NCBI RefSeq assembly: GCF_900625105.1
Contig: NZ_UYYD01000003.1
Coordinates: 124,001-188,000 of the forward strand
Direction of reading: 5' to 3'
DNA: 64,000 nucleotides
Source: Agathobaculum sp. Marseille-P7918
Lineage (GTDB): Bacteria; Bacillota; Clostridia; Oscillospirales; Butyricicoccaceae
Part shown: piece after piece, positions 63,756-64,000 of the stretch
Numbering within the stretch: position 1 is the first letter of the stretch
How the letters are laid out: the number at the start of each line of letters is the position of its first letter
Position numbers and translations under genes: made by a program
The notes under the pieces: model-generated
What the model was told of the DNA's origin: nothing
What the model saw: the letters and a program-made list of their open reading frames with translations, nothing else
The model's database searches: none

Positions 63756-63816
63756 TGTCTAGTATTCCAGTAGACATTAAACGATAAATTGTTTATATTA
63801 ATATCAAATATTAATA
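63756..63816 (+). promoter_or_regulatory. Rubredoxin promoter with two inverted repeats
   Basis: TAGACA (63771-63776), a 17-base spacer and TATATT (63794-63799). TGTCTA-N9-TAGACA (63756-63761 with 63771-63776) overlaps the -35. A 9-bp perfect repeat, TATTAATAT and ATATTAATA separated by CAA (63796-63816), covers the -10 and start region. Both positions suit repressors. Confidence 0.65.
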
Positions 63817-63834
63817 ATAAAAGGAGATAGCAAC

Positions 63835-63993
63835 ATGAGCAAGTATGTGTGCAAGGTTTGTGGTTATATTTACGATCCGGCGGAAGGCGATGCGGATAAC
63901 GGCGTAGCGCCGGGCACGGCGTTTGAGAGCCTGCCGGAGGATTGGGTTTGCCCGCTGTGCGGCGTTGGCAAGGACGAATTTGAGCCGGCGTAA
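63835..63993 (+). CDS. Rubredoxin
   Basis: A 52-residue iron protein, too short for most ORF cut-offs. The start ATG 63835 follows AAAAGGAG. The two iron-binding pairs are [14 protein letters not shown] and [15 protein letters not shown], with the conserved Tyr and Trp residues. It carries single electrons in the cytoplasm, typically to rubrerythrin, desulfoferrodoxin or flavodiiron protein for removal of oxygen and peroxide. No partner enzyme is in the window; it may lie just beyond the end. Confidence 0.97.
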   Translation: MSKYVCKVCGYIYDPAEGDADNGVAPGTAFESLPEDWVCPLCGVGKDEFEPA

Positions 63994-64000
63994 TCACAAA

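Overview
The window reads as a chromosomal segment of a GC-rich, spore-forming Gram-positive anaerobe of the class Clostridia. The evidence is TTG/GTG starts with strong AGGAGG ribosome sites, a SpoIIE gene, TRAP and CUT1 sugar transporters, a split two-gene transketolase, rubredoxin, and SLH-domain wall anchoring. A Butyricicoccus/Agathobaculum-like member of the Oscillospirales is my best guess, but it is inferred from gene style only. No phage, plasmid, IS, CRISPR or rRNA genes were seen.

Layout. 1-9448 is housekeeping: ddl (3' end), murI, a YwiB-like protein, argS, a chain of interlocking hairpins, an S41 (CtpA-type) protease, a diverged TIM-barrel protein, prmA, rsmE, a membrane protein and a secreted transglutaminase-like protein. 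9465-9811 is a tRNA Met-Glu-Val operon with promoter and terminator. 10001-15265 holds an aminotransferase with a VanH-type D-2-hydroxyacid dehydrogenase, a LysR regulator divergent from an AEC exporter, an acetyltransferase and moaC. 15467-18307 is a first TRAP transporter.

18366-30293 is a uronate/pectin-type region: a YesL-like protein and an MsmX ATPase on the minus strand, then a GntR/FCD regulator, a CUT1 ABC importer, a GH28-like enzyme, uxaC, uxuA and uxuB on the plus strand. An 18-bp site and a 12-bp site are shared exactly between the msmX and importer promoter regions. Pyruvate carboxylase (30532-33960) and a very large secreted SLH-anchored phosphoesterase (34237-37785) follow. 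37903-42489 is a polyol/ketose region: hydroxypyruvate-isomerase-like and inositol-dehydrogenase-like enzymes, an orphan RbsB-type binding protein and a divergent LacI regulator, with several palindromic operator candidates. A siroheme sulfite reductase sits at 42550-44097.

The most interesting unit is 44302-60869. A PrpR-type sigma-54 activator (47712-49664) lies between two operons, and each operon has a textbook sigma-54 promoter (GG-N10-GC) and upstream copies of a shared half-site pair, GTTTCA-NN-CGTTGC. The minus-strand operon encodes a 3-hydroxyacid dehydrogenase, a glycerate/hydroxypyruvate reductase and glycerate 2-kinase. The plus-strand operon encodes a D-2-hydroxyacid dehydrogenase, an amidohydrolase, a second TRAP transporter, an HpcH/HpaI aldolase, an RraA-type aldolase/decarboxylase, a split transketolase, RpoN (sigma-54) itself, and a malate/L-lactate-type dehydrogenase. 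Taken together this looks like a self-contained sigma-54 regulon, carrying its own sigma factor and activator, for import and breakdown of a hydroxy- or sugar-acid that yields pyruvate and glycerate. The substrate cannot be read from the sequence.

The window ends with spoIIE, a small membrane-anchored protein and rubredoxin, whose leader holds two inverted repeats.
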